A DNA stretch of 64,000 nt. It comes from JAGVIE01 sp964520905 (GTDB taxonomy: Bacteria > Bacteroidota > Ignavibacteria > UBA10030 > SZUA-254). The position numbers were made by a program, and so were the translations under genes. Below are positions 35,000-43,147 of the stretch, piece after piece. Where the stretch lies: the NCBI GenBank assembly GCA_964520905.1, contig CAZFQL010000005.1, positions 1 through 64,000 of the forward strand, written 5' to 3'. The notes beneath the pieces were generated by a model. That model did not search any database. It was not told where the DNA came from and was given only the letters and a program-made list of their open reading frames with translations. Each line of letters begins with the position of its first letter. The stretch's first letter is position 1.

Positions 35000-35551
35000 G
35001 TGAATCGGCTGGTTAAAATATTTTCAAAGGAAGATATCTTCCCACAGTACAGAAATAGTCCGATAGATTTACTTCTGCAGTACCATAATCTTGGATTACC
35101 ATTCGCGAGTGTAGACAGCGCACAAATGTTGATAGCGATGTGCATGGATAACCGCAAGTATCTTCATATCCCCGACAATTTTGCTTTCATCATCCGAACC
35201 GGAGGCGCAAATCTACGTTACAGCGAATTTAAAGTTTCCTATGCAGTTTCAGTAGGCGGAGTGAAATCAATCGCTCTTATCGCTCACAGTAATTGCGGAA
35301 TGGTAAACATCATGGCGCGAAAAGATCAATTCGTGAAGGGTTTAGTAAATAGAGCCGGGTGGGATCGAGTTTCAGCCGAGGAACATTTTAACCAATTTGC
35401 TCCGATGTTTGAAATCGGGAATGAAATTGATTTCTTATTGAGTGAGGTAAATCGACTTCGTCTTCGTTATCCGAAAATTCTTATTGCGCCGCTGTATTAT
35501 AAAGTTGAAGACAACCTTCTTTATATGATCAAGGAGGGAAGTAATACTTGA
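35000..35551 (+). CDS. Beta-carbonic anhydrase-like protein
   Basis: A protein of 183 residues with the beta-class zinc site: C48-x-D50-x-R52 (MCMDNRK), a GGANLR segment in place of the usual AGN, and H96-x-x-C99 (HSNCG). The three zinc ligands and the Asp/Arg dyad are all present, so hydration of CO2 to bicarbonate is plausible, although the protein is somewhat shorter and more divergent than classical enzymes. The start is GTG at 35000. It sits between gcvH and gcvP, whose reaction releases CO2, and after accC, which consumes bicarbonate. The functional link is inference. Confidence 0.75.
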   Translation: MNRLVKIFSKEDIFPQYRNSPIDLLLQYHNLGLPFASVDSAQMLIAMCMDNRKYLHIPDNFAFIIRTGGANLRYSEFKVSYAVSVGGVKSIALIAHSNCGMVNIMARKDQFVKGLVNRAGWDRVSAEEHFNQFAPMFEIGNEIDFLLSEVNRLRLRYPKILIAPLYYKVEDNLLYMIKEGSNT

Positions 35552-35671
35552 TGCTCGCATCGGGTCGTCTCTCTCCTCAATCCTACAGCTCTTCTCTCTT
35601 TGCTTTTTATTCTATATTCCGATCCAATTATCTAAAAACTTACCCTTAACAATTACTGCCATTGAATTTTT

Positions 35672-38563
35672 ATGTCAAATCATATAGATCGAACCGAACT
35701 ATTCTCAGACCGTCATAACGGTCCGGATCCAAAAGAAATTGAACAAATGCTTAAAGAAGTCGGTGCTCGTTCGCTCGACGAATTTATCGACAGCGTTATT
35801 CCCCGGCAAATCCGTTCCAATCATCCTCTCACTCTTAAATCGCCTGTTAGTGAACGCGAAGCGCTAAACGAGCTAAAAGCAATAGCTAAACAAAATCATG
35901 TCAATCGCTCGCTTATCGGTATGGGGTTCTATGATACTATCACACCGACAATCATCCAGCGCAACATTTTGGAAAACCCCGGATGGTACACACAATACAC
36001 TCCGTATCAGGCAGAGATCGCTCAAGGCAGGATGGAAGCCCTTCTTAATTTCCAAACGATGGTTATGGATTTAACCGCGATGGAAATCGCCAATGCTTCA
36101 CTGCTCGATGAAGCGACTGCCGCTGCAGAAGCAATGACGATGTTCTTTGGGATAAAAGGAAGACCTCAAGGCAGTATCTTTTTCGTTTCCAATGATTGCC
36201 ATCCGCAGAACATTGAAGTTATCCGAACGCGCGCTAAGCCGCTGGGGATCAGTGTGGTTGTGGGAAAGTGGAACGAGTTCGAATTTATCGACAAAGTGTT
36301 CGGTGCGTTCTTACAATATCCGGCATCCGATGGAGCGATCTATGATTACAAATCGTTCTGCGATAAAGCACACTTAGCTGGCGCATCTGTAGTCGTTGCC
36401 GCCGACATATTAAGTCTGACATTGCTAACGCCGCCGGGAGAATTCGGCGCTGATGTAGCCGTCGGTAACACGCAGCGATTTGGCGTTCCGCTCGGTTATG
36501 GCGGACCTCATGCGGCGTACTTTGCGACGAAAGATGAATTTAAACGGCATATTCCCGGTCGGATTATCGGTGTGTCGGTCGATTCAAGAGGACAGCGTGC
36601 GCTGCGCATGGCGCTGCAAACCCGTGAACAGCACATCCGTCGTGAGAAGGCGACATCGAATATCTGCACCTCGCAAGTTCTTCTTGCCATCATGGCAAGT
36701 ATGTATGCAGTCTATCATGGTCCGAAAAGAATAAAAGCTATCGCAGAACGAATCCACAATCTCACCAAAGTGTTAGCGGGTGGATTGAAGCAGCTTGGGT
36801 ATAAAATTATTCACGATGATTATTTCGATACTCTCCGTTTCAGAGTGGATAAAAATTTTAAATCAATCAATGAGCCAATTCTTCAATCCTACAATTTCAA
36901 CATCCGCTGGTTCGATGATTGCTCGTGCGGAATTTCTCTGGATGAAGTATCCGGATTAGATGAAGTGAAATCCTTGCTCAATATTTTCGCTAATAAAAAA
37001 CCGGTAAATATATCGACCGATATTCTCGGTTCGAAAATATCTTCCGGTTATACAGGTAGGATGAAGCGAACTTCAGAATACTTGACGCATCCTGTTTTCA
37101 ATACGCATCATTCAGAGACGGAAATGCTCAGATATATCCGCTCGCTTGAATCGAAAGACCTCTCGCTCACTTTCAGTATGATACCGCTCGGTTCTTGCAC
37201 GATGAAATTGAATGCGACAACAGAGCTTCTGCCGATTACATGGCAGGAATTTAATTCGTTACATCCTTTCGCGCCAACAGAACAGACAAAGGGATATCAC
37301 GAGTTATTCAAACAGCTTGAAGATATGTTGAAAGAAATAACCGGCTTCGATGCAATATCCTTTCAGCCGAATTCGGGAGCGCAGGGTGAATATACCGGAT
37401 TGCTCGTTATCCGTGCATATCAAGAGAGCCGCGGGGAGAGTTACCGCAATGTTTGTTTGATTCCATCATCAGCGCACGGCACTAATCCCGCAAGCGCTGT
37501 GATGGCTGGAATGGAAGTCGTTGTTGTGAAAGCCATGAGCGATGGCTCAATCGATATAAAGGATTTAGAAGAGAAGGCAAAATTGCACAAAGATAAACTT
37601 GCCGCGCTGATGGTGACATATCCATCCACGCACGGTGTGTTCGAGGAAGGAATCAAAAATATCTGCCGCATTGTTCACGAAAACGGCGGACAGGTTTATA
37701 TGGATGGCGCTAATCTCAACGCGCAGGTCGGCTTTTGTTATCCTGCCGAACTCGGGGCGGATGTATGTCATCTGAATTTGCATAAGACATTTTCCATTCC
37801 ACATGGCGGCGGTGGTCCGGGTGTCGGTCCCATCGGTGTTGCAAAACATCTTATACCATTCCTTCCGACTCATCCGGTCGTTTCAATCAACGGCGGTAAA
37901 GGAATCGGTCCTGTCGCGGCGGCGCCGTGGGGTAGCGCTGGAGTTCTTGCGATCTCATGGGCTTACATCAGAATGATGGGAGCCGCGGGATTGAAGCGAG
38001 CAACTGAACTTGCCATACTGAATGCAAACTATATGGCATCAAGGTTGAAAAAATATTATCCTATTGTTTACACCGGTAAAAATGAGCGGGTCGCTCATGA
38101 ATTCATAATCGATCTACGTCCGATAAAAGCCAGCGCCGATATTGAAGTGGAAGATGTTGCAAAGCGTTTGATGGATTACGGTTTCCACGCGCCAACTACA
38201 TCGTTCCCTGTTGTAGGCACGTTGATGATCGAGCCGACAGAGAGCGAGTCGAAAGAAGAGCTGGATAGATATTGCGATGCTCTGATTGCAATTCGAAAGG
38301 AAGTCGAGGAGATTGAAGAAGGAAAAGCCGACAAAGCAAATAATGTTTTGAAGAACGCACCGCACACTGCCGATATGGCTGTTGCAAATGACTGGAAATT
38401 CCCATACCCGCGTGAAAAAGCCGTTTACCCTATATCATGGGTGAAGCAGCATAAATTCTGGGTGTCGGTTGGACGAGTAAATAATGTTCAAGGTGACCGC
38501 AATCTAATTTGCGCCTGCCCACCGATTGAAGATTATATCGAATCAGATATAAAAAGTAAATGA
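35672..38563 (+). CDS. gcvP: Glycine dehydrogenase (decarboxylating), fused P protein
   Basis: A PLP enzyme of 963 residues that decarboxylates glycine and passes aminomethyl to the H protein. It is the full-length form in which alpha and beta halves are fused, as in E. coli (957 residues). The PLP lysine is K705 in LNLHKTFSIPHGGGGPG. The N-half carries MLKEVGARSLDEFIDSVIP and GYGGPHAAYFA. The start ATG at 35672 lacks a clear ribosome-binding site. An intrinsic terminator follows. Confidence 0.96.
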   Translation: MSNHIDRTELFSDRHNGPDPKEIEQMLKEVGARSLDEFIDSVIPRQIRSNHPLTLKSPVSEREALNELKAIAKQNHVNRSLIGMGFYDTITPTIIQRNILENPGWYTQYTPYQAEIAQGRMEALLNFQTMVMDLTAMEIANASLLDEATAAAEAMTMFFGIKGRPQGSIFFVSNDCHPQNIEVIRTRAKPLGISVVVGKWNEFEFIDKVFGAFLQYPASDGAIYDYKSFCDKAHLAGASVVVAADILSLTLLTPPGEFGADVAVGNTQRFGVPLGYGGPHAAYFATKDEFKRHIPGRIIGVSVDSRGQRALRMALQTREQHIRREKATSNICTSQVLLAIMASMYAVYHGPKRIKAIAERIHNLTKVLAGGLKQLGYKIIHDDYFDTLRFRVDKNFKSINEPILQSYNFNIRWFDDCSCGISLDEVSGLDEVKSLLNIFANKKPVNISTDILGSKISSGYTGRMKRTSEYLTHPVFNTHHSETEMLRYIRSLESKDLSLTFSMIPLGSCTMKLNATTELLPITWQEFNSLHPFAPTEQTKGYHELFKQLEDMLKEITGFDAISFQPNSGAQGEYTGLLVIRAYQESRGESYRNVCLIPSSAHGTNPASAVMAGMEVVVVKAMSDGSIDIKDLEEKAKLHKDKLAALMVTYPSTHGVFEEGIKNICRIVHENGGQVYMDGANLNAQVGFCYPAELGADVCHLNLHKTFSIPHGGGGPGVGPIGVAKHLIPFLPTHPVVSINGGKGIGPVAAAPWGSAGVLAISWAYIRMMGAAGLKRATELAILNANYMASRLKKYYPIVYTGKNERVAHEFIIDLRPIKASADIEVEDVAKRLMDYGFHAPTTSFPVVGTLMIEPTESESKEELDRYCDALIAIRKEVEEIEEGKADKANNVLKNAPHTADMAVANDWKFPYPREKAVYPISWVKQHKFWVSVGRVNNVQGDRNLICACPPIEDYIESDIKSK

Positions 38564-38581
38564 AACCAGTTAACTATTCTT

Positions 38582-38615
38582 AAAAGGCATTAAATAATTT
38601 TGATGCCTTTTCTTT
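38582..38615 (+). terminator. Rho-independent terminator after gcvP
   Basis: A 9-bp perfect stem AAAAGGCAT / ATGCCTTTT (38582-38590 and 38603-38611) with a 12-nt loop is followed by a T-rich tract. Confidence 0.88.
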
Positions 38616-38692
38616 TTGTTTCCTTCCTCAGATATTCTTACATTTGCCTAAGTTTATAATCAACCATTTTATAATTTACAAGGAGAAGATAT

Positions 38693-39412
38693 ATGTTGAT
38701 TCGTTTCTGTAAATATTTCGTTCCTATCCTGTTGCTCGTTTCCCTGACATCCGCTCAAAAGCTTGAAGACATCCTCAAGAAACATTATGAAGCTCGCGGC
38801 GGGTTGAAGAACATCAAAACTGTTCAAACCATTCAAACGACAGGCAAGATTACGATGATGGGAAAAGAATATCCCACAACCATCTACCAGAAACGCTCCG
38901 GCGGTTTTCGCTCGGATATGGCGATGGGTAAAGCAAATATCGTTCAGGCGTACGATGGTAAAATCGGTTGGCAGATTATTCCGATGGCGGGAACATTGGA
39001 CCCGATAGATATGAAAGAGCAAGAATTGCAGAGCATAAAAGAACAAGCCGACCTGGATGGATTTTTAGTCGATTGGAAAGATAAAAATTATAAACTTGAG
39101 CTTGTGGGAAAAGAAAAGATCGACGAGAAGTCGGTTTACCACATCAAGGTAATCCGACAGGATACAACCGAACACCATATTTACCTCGATGCGAAAACAT
39201 ATCTGCCCGTTCAAGAAACGGAGAAGATGAAAATGATGGGAAAGGAAATGGAAGTCGTTACTTCTCTCAGTGATTATCGGAGAGTGGATAAGCTCAAGAT
39301 GCCGTTTGCCCAAGAAGTTGGCGGAGCGATGCCGCAAAAGATTCAGTTCGAGAAGATTGTTTTCAATCAACCGATACCGGATTCATTGTTTGCGAAGCCG
39401 GTAAAGAAATAA
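38693..39412 (+). CDS. Exported LolA/LppX-fold outer-membrane-lipoprotein-sorting-like protein
   Basis: A protein of 239 residues with a signal peptide (MLIRFCKYFVPILLLVSLTSAQ). The mature protein begins with EDILKKHYEARGGLKNIKTVQTIQTTGKI, the common start of the LolA-like superfamily in Bacteroidota, and continues in antiparallel strands with HIKVIRQDTTEHHIYLDAKTYLPVQ, typical of the half-barrel fold. Such proteins carry lipids or lipoproteins across the periplasm, but many paralogues have no known cargo. A strong AAGGAGA site lies upstream. Confidence 0.8.
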   Translation: MLIRFCKYFVPILLLVSLTSAQKLEDILKKHYEARGGLKNIKTVQTIQTTGKITMMGKEYPTTIYQKRSGGFRSDMAMGKANIVQAYDGKIGWQIIPMAGTLDPIDMKEQELQSIKEQADLDGFLVDWKDKNYKLELVGKEKIDEKSVYHIKVIRQDTTEHHIYLDAKTYLPVQETEKMKMMGKEMEVVTSLSDYRRVDKLKMPFAQEVGGAMPQKIQFEKIVFNQPIPDSLFAKPVKK

Positions 39413-39429
39413 ATTTTTTCCCGATGCAT

Positions 39430-39568
39430 GGGGTCGTCCAAAAAGTAGGTTTGGGGTGGTAGCAGCAATCTTCAGATTGCGTACTTGGCTCAATTTCGCA
39501 GACATAAAGTTCCAAAGGAATCCTTCGTATCTGCGGCTACCAGAAAATTTTTCTTTCTGGACAGCCCC
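39430..39568. repeat. Nested-palindrome repeat with inverted ends
   Basis: A 139-bp non-coding element bounded by a 16-bp imperfect inverted repeat (GGGGTCGTCCAAAAAG at 39430-39445, CTTTCTGGACAGCCCC at 39553-39568; 13 of 16 pair). Inside, TGGTAGC (39457-39463) pairs with GCTACCA (39535-39541), and GCAATCT/AGATTGC forms a tight hairpin at 39465-39480. It lies in the 289-bp convergent gap between the LolA-like gene and the Cys-rich lipoprotein; the remaining gap holds nothing recognisable. Confidence 0.65.
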
Positions 39569-39701
39569 TTATTGGGGAGGTTATAAACGTAGATACAGAA
39601 GATTTACTGTAAACAACATTGCGTTACGAAATGGTTCGTGACGCCTCAATAAATTTTTTTTAGTTCGGGCACAAATATTTCTACTGAATATTCGTTTCCC
39701 T

Positions 39702-40778
39702 CTACCTTATCCTAACATACGTATTACTGAAGCAGTCAATACACATATCGTTAAGGATGAGAGTATCGGCGGTTGCAAAGTTAATCGTCTGATCAATCGC
39801 CTTTCTTGTGTCAAAGTAATGTATCGCAGGAGTCGAATCATTCTCTGAGGTGGTAATATAATACACGTCAAATGGACACATTATGACAAGTGAGTCGTTC
39901 TTGTAGAACCTGATGACATTATCCCTGCTTAAAACAATCTTCTGTGTATATCCAACACTCATGGGTGTGTGGGTCATCCCAGCAATCCCGCCGACGGATT
40001 TCAACCAGTACCAAGAACCATACAATGTATCGGGAATACAAGGTCTAGGTCCCTCCGAACAATCGATGTTGAATGTGTTTGAATATGTAGTGGAGCTATA
40101 CGGATCGTTCTCCAGTCTGTATTCAACTTTTATTCTGTATGCACCACTCTCAAGATTATTGATTGTCCGGAGTGCCAATTGTTCACGAAGACGCTGGTTT
40201 GGTGCAAACCGGATGTACGGAGGATACAAATCTAAGCACGGACCAGTGTTGATCTCCATAAAATTACGCCATTGAAAATTGGCGAAGATTTCAAGCCAAT
40301 AAGTTAGCTTGTTATTGCACGCTGTAATGTACGCATTCTTATTTGTTGGGTTGTCGATTGTAAAATTCAGGTTGTCGGAATATTTATAAAAAATTTTATC
40401 CGTATGAATATACAGCCATGGAAGAGGTTGTAATGTGAAACCGATACGTTCCGCTGCTCGTAAATACTGTTCTTCAATCAGAGCGAAATGTTTTGCTGCG
40501 TAGGTAGGACAACCACACGCGGCGCAAGTGCCCCAATATTCAATCATAACATCAACAACAGGAATCCTTTCTGCATTGAGAAGCGCTTTCGTGTCGGGTG
40601 GTGTGTAGTGACTCGTGGTATCGCACTGAATTCCACCAGAAAAAAACTTTGCAACCCATATCAAGTTATTGGATGGTCTTGGAGTTATATCAAGCACCGG
40701 AGATGAGTCAAAGTGAAGGTCACAGCTAACAAACACCAGAAGAATACTCAAGGTGAAGGTTCGAAGAAGATTTTCCAT
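39702..40778 (-). CDS. Unrecognised Cys-rich lipoprotein
   Basis: A protein of 358 residues. The N-terminus is a lipoprotein signal (TLSILLVFVSCD, mature Cys near 19). A cysteine cluster TCAACGCPTYAAKHFALIEEQY follows around 84-106, then a region of alternating strands. The C-terminal 100 residues (LYGSWYWLKSVGGIAGMTHTP...GYTQKIVLSRDNVIRFYKND) resemble lipocalin-like domains common in Bacteroidota lipoproteins. The Cys cluster could bind a metal or form disulfides. I do not recognise the full-length family. It is monocistronic, flanked by non-coding sequence on both sides. Confidence 0.7.
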   Translation of the reverse strand: MENLLRTFTLSILLVFVSCDLHFDSSPVLDITPRPSNNLIWVAKFFSGGIQCDTTSHYTPPDTKALLNAERIPVVDVMIEYWGTCAACGCPTYAAKHFALIEEQYLRAAERIGFTLQPLPWLYIHTDKIFYKYSDNLNFTIDNPTNKNAYITACNNKLTYWLEIFANFQWRNFMEINTGPCLDLYPPYIRFAPNQRLREQLALRTINNLESGAYRIKVEYRLENDPYSSTTYSNTFNIDCSEGPRPCIPDTLYGSWYWLKSVGGIAGMTHTPMSVGYTQKIVLSRDNVIRFYKNDSLVIMCPFDVYYITTSENDSTPAIHYFDTRKAIDQTINFATADTLILNDMCIDCFSNTYVRIR

Positions 40779-41020
40779 AAAAAATAGTCCTTTCGAAAAT
40801 TCAATTGTAATATACCGGGTAAATAATTCAAATGCAATGGTTGGTTTTTGCTCGAAAAAACCCGATAGGATTTTATAAATTCATTGGAGACATAAATGAT
40901 CCCGTATTATCAAGCCAAATAAATTGTGAATATTAAATTGCTGAAATTTTTGCATTCAACTTGCAAATTTCCTACTTTTTTAAACAATACTATTCTATTT
41001 ACTCAAATGCAAGGTGTTTT

Positions 41021-42040
41021 ATGATACAGAGTATTCGCCTCTTAGTTGCAATGTTTCTTCTCCTTGGTAGTTTTTTTTACCCACAGCTTATCGCCCAGAC
41101 TGCCGATCATTCTAATAAAATCGCTATCGTCATTCACGGCGGTGCAGGGACCATCACCAAAGCGAACATGACTCCCGAGCTTGAGGATCAATACCGTGAA
41201 AAACTTACCGAAGCGATGAGCACCGGTTATAATATTTTAAAGAATGGCGGCGCGAGTATGGACGCAGTGGAAGCGACGATCAAGATAATGGAAGACTCAC
41301 CGCTCTTCAATGCAGGTAAGGGCGCCGTTTTCACGCACGAAGGAACAAACGAGCTTGATGCATCCATCATGGATGGCAAAACGCTCAAAGCGGGCGCAGT
41401 GGCAGGAGTAAAACATATCAAGAATCCGATTAATCTTGCCCGGCTTGTGATGGAAAAAACCTGGCATGTGTTGCTCACCGGTGAGGGTGCGGAGAAGTTC
41501 GCGCAGGGACAGGGGATTGAGCTTGTACCTCAAGAGTATTTCAAAACAGAGCGACGGTGGAAACAAATACAGGATATTTTGGAAAAAGAAAGAGCCGATT
41601 CAGCCAAGCAAGGAGTTGCCCCGGAAAAGCACGGCACGGTTGGTTGTGTAGCGCTCGATAAGTACGGCAACATCGCCGCAGGTACTTCGACAGGAGGGAT
41701 GACGAACAAACGCTTCGGCCGCGTTGGCGATTCTCCGATTATTGGCGCAGGAACTTACGCTAACAACAACACATGCGGAGTCTCCTGCACGGGCGACGGT
41801 GAATATTTCATCCGTCTCGGTGTTGCAAAAGATATTTCCGACTTGATGGAATACAAAAATATATCTGTAAAGGAAGCATCACAAACAGTTATCGATAAGC
41901 TGACGAAACTTGGCGGCACGGGAGGTGTGATAGCTCTCGATAAAGACGGCAACATTGCGATGCCGTTTAATACATCCGGTATGTACCGCGGCTATATGGA
42001 TGAGAATGGGAAACCGGTTGTGGAGATTTATAAAGAATGA
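41021..42040 (+). CDS. Exported isoaspartyl peptidase/L-asparaginase (Ntn-hydrolase)
   Basis: A protein of 339 residues. The ATG at 41021 is chosen because AAGG lies just upstream and a signal peptide (MIQSIRLLVAMFLLLGSFFYPQLIAQ) then leads the protein. The type 2 asparaginase fold begins IAIVIHGGAGTI, and autocleavage is expected before Thr206 (KHGTVGCVALDKYGNIAAGTSTGG), producing alpha and beta subunits with Thr206 as nucleophile. It should hydrolyse beta-aspartyl peptides and asparagine. The last 40 bp of the gene recur at 44831-44870, beyond the respiratory module. Confidence 0.92.
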   Translation: MIQSIRLLVAMFLLLGSFFYPQLIAQTADHSNKIAIVIHGGAGTITKANMTPELEDQYREKLTEAMSTGYNILKNGGASMDAVEATIKIMEDSPLFNAGKGAVFTHEGTNELDASIMDGKTLKAGAVAGVKHIKNPINLARLVMEKTWHVLLTGEGAEKFAQGQGIELVPQEYFKTERRWKQIQDILEKERADSAKQGVAPEKHGTVGCVALDKYGNIAAGTSTGGMTNKRFGRVGDSPIIGAGTYANNNTCGVSCTGDGEYFIRLGVAKDISDLMEYKNISVKEASQTVIDKLTKLGGTGGVIALDKDGNIAMPFNTSGMYRGYMDENGKPVVEIYKE

Positions 42041-42094
42041 TCGAAATGCAATAATAATATTTGTTATATTAAAAAAAACATTTATTATCGGCAG

Positions 42095-42499
42095 ATGACT
42101 TTATCAAAAACAACGGAATACGCTTTACGGATATTAACGTTCATGGCAGTGGAAGAAAAAGAAAAATACTCTTCCGACTATATTCATAAGCAGCTTAAAA
42201 TTCCGAAAAAATATTTACAACGGTTATTAACCGTTCTATCGAAGAACGGCTTAATCAAAAGTGAGCGAGGGAAGTATGGCGGGTATACGTTCGCGAAAAA
42301 AGCGAATAAAATATATCTTTCCGATATTATTAAAGCCGTGGAAGGATTCCCGGGCGCACCGACATGTTTTTTCGGATTCGGAGAATGTGTTTTAGAAAGT
42401 CCCTGCGCGATGCACGATATTTGGGCAGATTCGCAGATGAATCTGATAAACGTTCTCTCATCGACAAAATTAACCGACTTGAAAAAGAAAATGAAATAA
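42095..42499 (+). CDS. Rrf2-family regulator, NsrR-like
   Basis: A protein of 134 residues. The winged helix-turn-helix spans about 1-75 (TTEYALRILTFMA...KIPKKYLQRLLTVLSKNGLIKSERGKYGGY), the hallmark of Rrf2 proteins. Three cysteines, C91-x6-C98-x5-C104, in the dimerisation helix region match the iron-sulfur-binding layout of IscR/NsrR/RsrR. Rrf2 sensors of this type respond to nitric oxide or Fe-S status. It lies directly before a probable NO reductase, which favours NO sensing. A 20-bp palindrome at 42519-42538 is a candidate operator. No ribosome-binding site is obvious. Confidence 0.85.
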   Translation: MTLSKTTEYALRILTFMAVEEKEKYSSDYIHKQLKIPKKYLQRLLTVLSKNGLIKSERGKYGGYTFAKKANKIYLSDIIKAVEGFPGAPTCFFGFGECVLESPCAMHDIWADSQMNLINVLSSTKLTDLKKKMK

Positions 42500-42518
42500 T
42501 TGTTTTTTTTATTTTTAA

Positions 42519-42538
42519 ATGCTACCTTGTGGTAGTAT
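42519..42538. promoter_or_regulatory. Candidate Rrf2/NsrR operator upstream of the respiratory genes
   Basis: A 20-bp palindrome of the form ATGCTACC-TTGT-GGTAGTAT with one mismatch, 33 bp before the subunit II ATG and 20 bp after the regulator stop. Two 8-bp arms around a 4-bp centre suit a homodimeric winged-helix protein. It could instead be an RNA hairpin, but no T-run follows. Binding by the adjacent regulator is inferred. Confidence 0.5.
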
Positions 42539-42570
42539 ATATAAGTACAACTAATATAAAGGGCGCTACT

Positions 42571-43119
42571 ATGATAGATTCAAACACAGTGCTTACCGGG
42601 CAAACAATTGCCTACACGTTCTATGTCCTTGCGATTATGGCAACGATGGGCTGGTTTGCCTATAAGGTCACAAGAGACAGAGGTACCAATCAAATTAAAC
42701 CGGCTCTTTTTTATTCATTCGTAGGATTACTTGTCGTCATTGGGGTTTCGTTACACATCGTCACGCATGAAACAATCCCGTGGAAACCGATGGATTTAAA
42801 TCGCGCCGAGATTCAAGCGGATCGGGAATTCAACATCACGGTTGCAAATCACCAGTTCTCGCTTCCTTCGGAAAAACTGATGATTAAAAAAAATGAAAAG
42901 GTGAGATTCAATGTAACTTCAAATGATCTAACCTACGGTTTCGGATTGTTTCGAAAAGACAATTCGATGGTATTTCAAATGCAGGTAATTCCCGGACACA
43001 ATAACGATATCCTCTGGCAATTCGACCGTGCGGGTGTTTATTCAATTCGCTCGACCGAATATTCCGGATGGAAAGGAATTAACATGATCGTCCGTGACGC
43101 CGTCGAAGTAACCGATTAA
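42571..43119 (+). CDS. CuA-less cytochrome oxidase subunit II-like protein
   Basis: A protein of 182 residues. The ATG at 42571 follows AAGGG. Two membrane helices (about 12-32 and 46-65) precede a cupredoxin domain. In CuA subunits the end reads C-x-E-x-C-x3-H-x2-M. Here it is S161-T-E163-Y-S165-G-W-K-G169-I-N-M172, so both Cys and the second His are lost, and the first His position (DLTYGF) is Tyr122. Glu and Met remain. The domain therefore cannot hold CuA, as in quinol-oxidising CyoA and in non-canonical NO reductases. It pairs with the subunit I gene 28 nt downstream. Confidence 0.85.
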   Translation: MIDSNTVLTGQTIAYTFYVLAIMATMGWFAYKVTRDRGTNQIKPALFYSFVGLLVVIGVSLHIVTHETIPWKPMDLNRAEIQADREFNITVANHQFSLPSEKLMIKKNEKVRFNVTSNDLTYGFGLFRKDNSMVFQMQVIPGHNNDILWQFDRAGVYSIRSTEYSGWKGINMIVRDAVEVTD

Positions 43120-43147
43120 ATTTCCATAAACGAAAGAGAGAATGAAT

